The translations under genes and the position numbers were made by a program. Source: Plantago major (taxonomy: Eukaryota; Streptophyta; Magnoliopsida; Lamiales; Plantaginaceae). From it: a stretch of DNA of 64,000 nucleotides. The notes under the pieces are model-generated. The model did no database searches and was not told the origin of the DNA. It saw only the letters and a program-made list of their open reading frames with translations. Shown piece by piece: positions 58,995-64,000 of the stretch. Numbering within the stretch: position 1 is the stretch's first letter; the number at the start of each line of letters is the position of its first letter. Where the stretch lies: assembly GCA_026545765.1 (NCBI GenBank), contig CM048843.1, positions 86,553,050 through 86,617,049 on the forward strand, given 5' to 3'.

Positions 58995-61900
58995 GTATGC
59001 AGAAATCTGAGCAAGTTTTGGTTTGATAAGTGGATTTCGGACTAGTTGTGCGTGGTTACATTGCTTTTAGTGAATATGTGTAGTTAAATTTCGTTTCATT
59101 TGGTGAAATTTTTTGATACGGTTTTTGTGAGACCCCTCGAAAAAAAAATCCTTAGGAACTCAGTTAGAAGAGTAAGGTAAACGTTTGAATAAAGAGACAG
59201 AATATCTTATATTAATTAATAAATTAGTCGTTTATGAACATTTAATGGAATTACGACTAACGTAATGGCATGCCGAAGGAGAGCACCACGAAGAGTCGAA
59301 GTAATTTCGGGTCGAGGTAATACAAATACGTCCCTTCTCAACCTACTTATGTTTAACCGAGTGATTTCAAAACTAAGTGACGATTTCAAGGAATCGAAAT
59401 GACTAAATCCATAATCCAAAAACGTAAAGAAACAAAAATCCATTTAAATCAAGTTCTCAAATCAACACTCGAATCGAACATTATAATGGTCAAATGTATA
59501 AAGATATTAGACCACAAGCCACAACAAAATAATCAACTAGTAGATGGTCATGTAACACATGACAAGTTGACTATAGTCAACCCAAAAATTGGTTACTCTA
59601 TATCTACACATAGTATAGACATACATGTATATACATACAAGTATATACCATAACCTACTCCATTATACACCATAAATAGGTGGGCACTTGAGACGATAAT
59701 TTAGAGTTTCATTGGGTCCTTTTTAGCGGTCTTTGTTTATGGTTTTATAGTGCTTTTGTACATTTTTATGCTTTGGTGATTTGTTTGTGTTTTGTAGGAT
59801 TTTTGTGTCCCGAAGGTGAAAATCGGAGTAAAAATATTGGTTCTAGATCTTTGAATGTAGAGTAACTGGGATAAAACGGAAGTGGATTCGGAGTTCGGAC
59901 GAAGATTTGAGAGCCGTTTTAGCGAAGCTTGCAAAAGTGAAGTTTTACGGAGCAGTCTATTCATTTTGGCCATAACTCTCTCATATGATATTCGATTGAC
60001 CTGATCTCGGTGGCCACGAAAATATAATTCAAAGGGGCTACAACTTTAGTTTTTACAGAATGAGAAAATTCCTCCTATAGAAAAAGATACGGACGTCTGA
60101 AGCTGGCTGGCAGAAAACATCCTCGCAGCTGCGCAGATTTTCCTTGCGGCTGCGAGAACTTACGAGAGCTGTTTTCTGGGCTGTTTTTCTGGTCGAATCC
60201 TGTTAGGATTCTCTCGTTTTTTTCTCCTATAAATTGGATTCTTTCACCATAACTTAGGACATAACTTCTTCTACCCTAATTATTCATAGAAAACGGCTCC
60301 TAGAACTAGGTTTTGGCATTGATTGATTGATCTTTGGAGCTTGGTTTACCTCTTGTAAGAACCATCGGGATCGAATTCTTGGTAATTATTGATAACTCTC
60401 TATTGTTTATCTTCAATTCGTGTTTTCTTCTGTTTATCGAATTGTATGATCTTGCATGCGATTATCACCATGTTTATGCTTTGCGTGATCTATACCATGC
60501 ATTCTTTCATCTGTGCTTCCCTCATGAGTAGTTAAATCACTCCGAACACGGTAGTTATGTGATAGTCTTGCATATTCGTTTCTATTGCATATTCGTTTCT
60601 AGGGTTAGTATTCGTTCATATAGGTTCGTCTAGTTCAAAATTTTCGTAAAAACCTTCAATCCAATAAGCTAGTTCAAGATTTTCAAAATCGTTTGCGGTT
60701 AAGGATCGTGGATTGACGACCCACGATTTCTCTAGTTCAAAACATTCAAATAACGATTGGTTGAATTGGATTGATTGATTTATGTACGCCGACCGTGTGA
60801 CAAATATGAATGATTGCCCTAGAACGAATTAGCATTACTTGATCATTACTACTATGTTCATCGTCTCTCTTTGATCAAACCAGTTTATCTGTTTCCTGTT
60901 TGAATCTGTGTTTTAGAAGTACAATCACTCAAATCTATCTTTTACTTACAAACAAACTGTTTACTCTCATTTGTTGTGGTAGCCTGATTAATTCTCTAGA
61001 GAACGATACCGAGTTAAGCATAGTCTACAACTACAGCTTATTCTCTTAAGTTATTTAGAGTATAATTTGAGCTCATCAGGCACCATCTTCTTCCTCCTTC
61101 ACTCTCTCCTTCTTCAACCTCCATTAACAAACCTCCATAGCCATACTCCTTCAAGCTTCACATCTCTACTTATCCTTCACAATTTCTCACATGCAAATAC
61201 ATATTCCTTATCCTCTCAACTTGAGAAAGCTAATGACACATCTCAATTCATGATCAAGCAACAACAACAAGTTAGAAGGTAATAAAATCATACTCATTCC
61301 TTTCCCTTGTTCTTCTATTTCATCCTTTTCATTCTTTTCACTCTCTAACACATCTAAGTCCATTCAACACTTGCTAGGAGTTCGATTTGTCAATTCAATT
61401 TCGAAGTGGAGAATGAATTGATCCAAAACGCTATGAAGAAAAGTGAAAAAGTGGGTTAAAAGTTGTTCTTCTCAAACTAGTTTTTAAATCTTGATGCATG
61501 CATGTTTTCATGATGAAATCTTGATGATTTTCACTTAAAAACTAAAGTAAATGAGTAATATGGCCTCACTATCAATTGGGTAAGTCAATTAATGATTGCA
61601 TGTTGATTTTGAAGTAGTAGAAACTCAAATCTTGAAAATTCCCAAATCCCGTAAGCAATCTGCCCTGTTTTTGTAAAATGAAAATTAAATACTTTCCTTC
61701 ATTTGTTGATGTTGATAATTTAATTAGACATGTAAAATAATCATTCATCTCTGCGATTTGGAATTTGGTTAAAAGGAGTTTTAATGAATTAACTAAAATA
61801 CGCAAAATTTTCAACATTTGCAATGTTGACAGAACAGGGTACTGTTAGTAAAACCCCAATCATGCTTCTTCAAAATGATAAAATTATCTTTAATCTATGA

Positions 61901-62450
61901 AAAATGAAAGATCCATGAGATGTTGATATTTTCCAGCAAGAATTATGATATTTGGAGTTGTATAAAATATTTGGTGAATATTTCTCCATCATTGCTCACT
62001 GCATGAGCAGTCTAGGTAGAAAATTCCTACGTGATAGAATATAAAGGTGTTTTAGACTCAAAAGTATGTTTTGAATAGAAAACACAGTAATCTAGCATAA
62101 AAAAAATTAGAAACATGAGAATTGAGAACGTTTGACTACTGAAATGTATTTTATAATGAAGGACTAACAAACTGTCAGAATCGAGATTTTATAAACCGAA
62201 CTTAAATTCGGAGTTCATCATACGAATAACTTCAAGGACATAACTAAACATTTATAGCTGACTTAAGATTGGTAAATAAATCATTTTGGAAGCATTTCGA
62301 CTCTAGGGGTTAACCTTCCTCAAATGAAAAATGAAATTATACGAGGAGGCAATTTGGATTGTCACACCTCTATGAAAGTATTTCCACTAAATTTAACTGT
62401 TGTCAATAAAAGGGAAGTGTTACGAATAAAACAATGATTATAATAATAAC

Positions 62451-62582
62451 CGAGGGTGGCAACCTCGTTAAAAAGAGTACAAACGAGGGTGGCAACCTCG
62501 CGTAAAAAGAGATCACAATGAGGGTGGTAACCTCGAGTAAAAAGAGATCCAAACGAGGGTGGCAACCTCGAGTAAAAAGAGT
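62451..62582. repeat. Four 33-35-bp repeats with hairpin core
   Basis: Units start at 62451, 62484, 62519 and 62554 and carry CGAGGGTGGCAACCTCG, in which CGAGG pairs with CCTCG around a seven-base loop, followed by an A-rich spacer. The third unit has two changes. Confidence 0.9.
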
Positions 62583-62599
62583 CCATGTTGAACTTTAGG

Positions 62600-63235
62600 A
62601 CGGTTGTAAGTGCCATGCGAAACGAAGTGCTACATCGCGATATCGCAGTGGGATCCACCTCTCGAGATCATAGGGGCCACTTCTAGAGGACCGTTCCTAC
62701 ATAATTAAGCCACCATTGGACAGTTGTAAGTGCCATGCGGAACGAAGTGCTACATCGCTATATCGCGGTGGGAGCCACCTCTCGAGTCCGTAGGGGCCAC
62801 CTTTAGAGGACTGATCCATTCCAAACCGGGTAGTTGTAAGTGCCATGCGGAACGAAGTGCTACATCGCATATCGCGGTGGGAGCCACCTCTCGAGTCCGT
62901 AGGGGCCACCTCTAGAGGACGGACCCACAACGCGTGTAATGATTTCGTGAATGATTGAGTTAATAAGATCCCACCAAAGGGGAAACTAAATCGAGATGAA
63001 AGAGATTCCTTCATACGATAAAAACCTAAAGTCGCTAAGTGCCATGCAGAACAAAGTGCTACGGCGACAATGCGGTGGGAGCCACCTCTTGAGTTTGTAG
63101 GGGCCATCTATAGAGGACTGTGGTTACTGAAATAGTCGCTAAGTGCCATGCGGAATAAAGTGCTACGCCACACAATTTGGTGGGAGCCACCACTTGAGTC
63201 CGTAGGGGCCACCTCTAGAGGACTGATTCCGTCGA
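62600..63235. repeat. Five tandem repeats of about 100-120 bp
   Basis: Units begin TAAGTGCCATGCG (62607, 62727, 62837, 63036, 63140) and contain GAAGTGCTAC, GGTGGGAGCCACC and TAGGGGCCACCTCTAGAGGA. About 90 bp of other sequence separates units three and four. Short open frames through the array are by-products of the repeats. Confidence 0.88.
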
Positions 63236-63838
63236 TAATCAATAATCGAATTATTTGCAAGGACAACAATTTGGATAACCAATAACTTCTATAAATTCTG
63301 AAATTCTGGAATTTAAATTCGGATTTTGCATTGATAAGCGTGATACAAAAATATATTTAATAATTATAAGTTTGACCAACCTCGTGGTTTGCTCAAGTAA
63401 TACAATATCAATTAACATTCCCCTTAAACCGTTAAATTCTTTAACTATCATAGTTTTCAAAAATAAAGGAAAACATATTTTTTTTAAAATACAACCCCAC
63501 CCCGTTACCCACTGGGCTCGTTTGGCTCACCCCATTTTTCTAAAATATTTCAGATGAACCGGGTTTTGGAAGAATTTGTGATGTGCCATCGAATGAGGAT
63601 CAATGAACACAAGCAGAAGCCTCCCGCTGAAGAATCAAGAAGTTTACCTTATCAGGATTATTTGAACAATTGTTAATTAAAATGTTTTCGAAATTAATAC
63701 CGTGTCAGGCGACGAGATGTATTGTACGTTACTTTCTTCGAATTATGTATTTGATATTCAATCTTATGTATATTATCAATTGTAATGTTACTTATATGCA
63801 TCGTATCATCTCTGGAAAATCCGGGGTGTTACAGTTTT

Positions 63839-64000
63839 AGATCTTCAAATTTGCTATTTGAATTGGTAGTTACTTTCTATGGCGGTGATTTTCAGGCATT
63901 TTAGTAGTTTGATCTGTAAAGTTACCAGTTCAGTGGATATGCTAGTGCAATTGTAATCTCTAAACTTGCTAGATTTGGTATGACTGTATGAGGCATGGTT
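63839..64000 (+). other. Continuation of putative first intron
   Basis: T-rich sequence resuming after the GTTTT duplication; no splice acceptor or coding exon can be supported before the window ends. Confidence 0.4.

Larger units (their letters stand above)
59126..63833 (+). mobile_element. LTR-type insertion, non-coding (solo LTR or LARD)
   Basis: The outer ends are TGTGAGACCCC and GGGGTGTTACA, inverted to each other and of the TG...CA type. GTTTT occurs directly on both sides (59121-59125 and 63834-63838) as a 5-bp duplication. No gag or pol motif is seen inside. A TATA-like CCTATAAATTGG lies near 60230. A second possible LTR start, TGTCACACCTC, at about 62359 would make 62359-63833 an LTR by itself, but it does not match the left part. 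It is thus a long solo LTR, a large non-autonomous element, or two nested pieces. Confidence 0.6.

Noticed and set aside
62451..62582. CRISPR-like array
   Set aside because: Only four units, spacers are not unique, and the context is a plant LTR element.
62697..63107. 136-codon minus-strand frame
   Set aside because: It runs through tandem repeat units and repeats the same peptide in pieces; a by-product of the array.

Overview
This window is nuclear DNA of a flowering plant, most likely a eudicot. The evidence is intron-containing genes with plant TATA boxes, dirigent and clathrin light chain genes, many plant-specific transposable elements, an endogenous plant pararetrovirus, and a fragment of plastid DNA. 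I cannot name the species from the sequence. No bacterial features, CRISPR arrays or intact tRNA/rRNA genes are visible.

Left third (1-25.1 kb): a transposon graveyard. A rearranged endogenous caulimovirid occupies about 0.47-4.05 kb, with two pieces in inverted (head-to-head) orientation, ending in an (AT)n tract. A minus-strand Ty1/copia element (Copia-A, 4871-13797) with 5-bp target duplications lies in an older repeat-rich element. A minus-strand CACTA element (about 15.8-23.74 kb) carries TNP2/DUF4218/DUF4216 and a second transposase-type gene. An intact-ended 3.5-kb hAT element (16697-20220) is nested in that second gene. The right CACTA end abuts the 3' part of a second copia element (Copia-B, 23743-25139).

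Centre (25.1-46 kb): a dirigent (DIR) gene cluster. DIR-1 and DIR-2 sit on a tandem duplication. A Mutator-like element that captured a piece of RAF1 (Rubisco accumulation factor 1) is in the upstream arm of DIR-1, and a hAT-type MITE is in the arm of DIR-2. DIR-3 is a pseudogene, and DIR-4 and DIR-5 are intact. DIR-1 to DIR-4 share one phase-0 intron, and DIR-1, -2 and -4 share upstream non-coding blocks. A complete three-exon clathrin light chain gene lies on the minus strand between DIR-4 and DIR-5. A plastid group II intron fragment and several MITEs fill the gaps.

Right third (46-64 kb): mostly intergenic repeats. It holds an old duplicated segment, a Cassandra solo LTR with 5S rRNA-like sequence, Stowaway MITEs, and one more intact, intronless, GC-richer dirigent gene (DIR-6, 55576-56145). 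At the right edge a probable 5' leader exon and first intron of an unseen gene are interrupted by a 4.7-kb LTR-type insertion with two tandem-repeat arrays.

Intact protein-coding host genes: DIR-1, DIR-2, DIR-4, DIR-5, DIR-6 and the clathrin light chain. The DIR proteins are predicted secreted proteins that steer phenoxy-radical coupling, or belong to the related DIR-b/d groups. The clathrin light chain acts in vesicle coats and is functionally unrelated to its neighbours.
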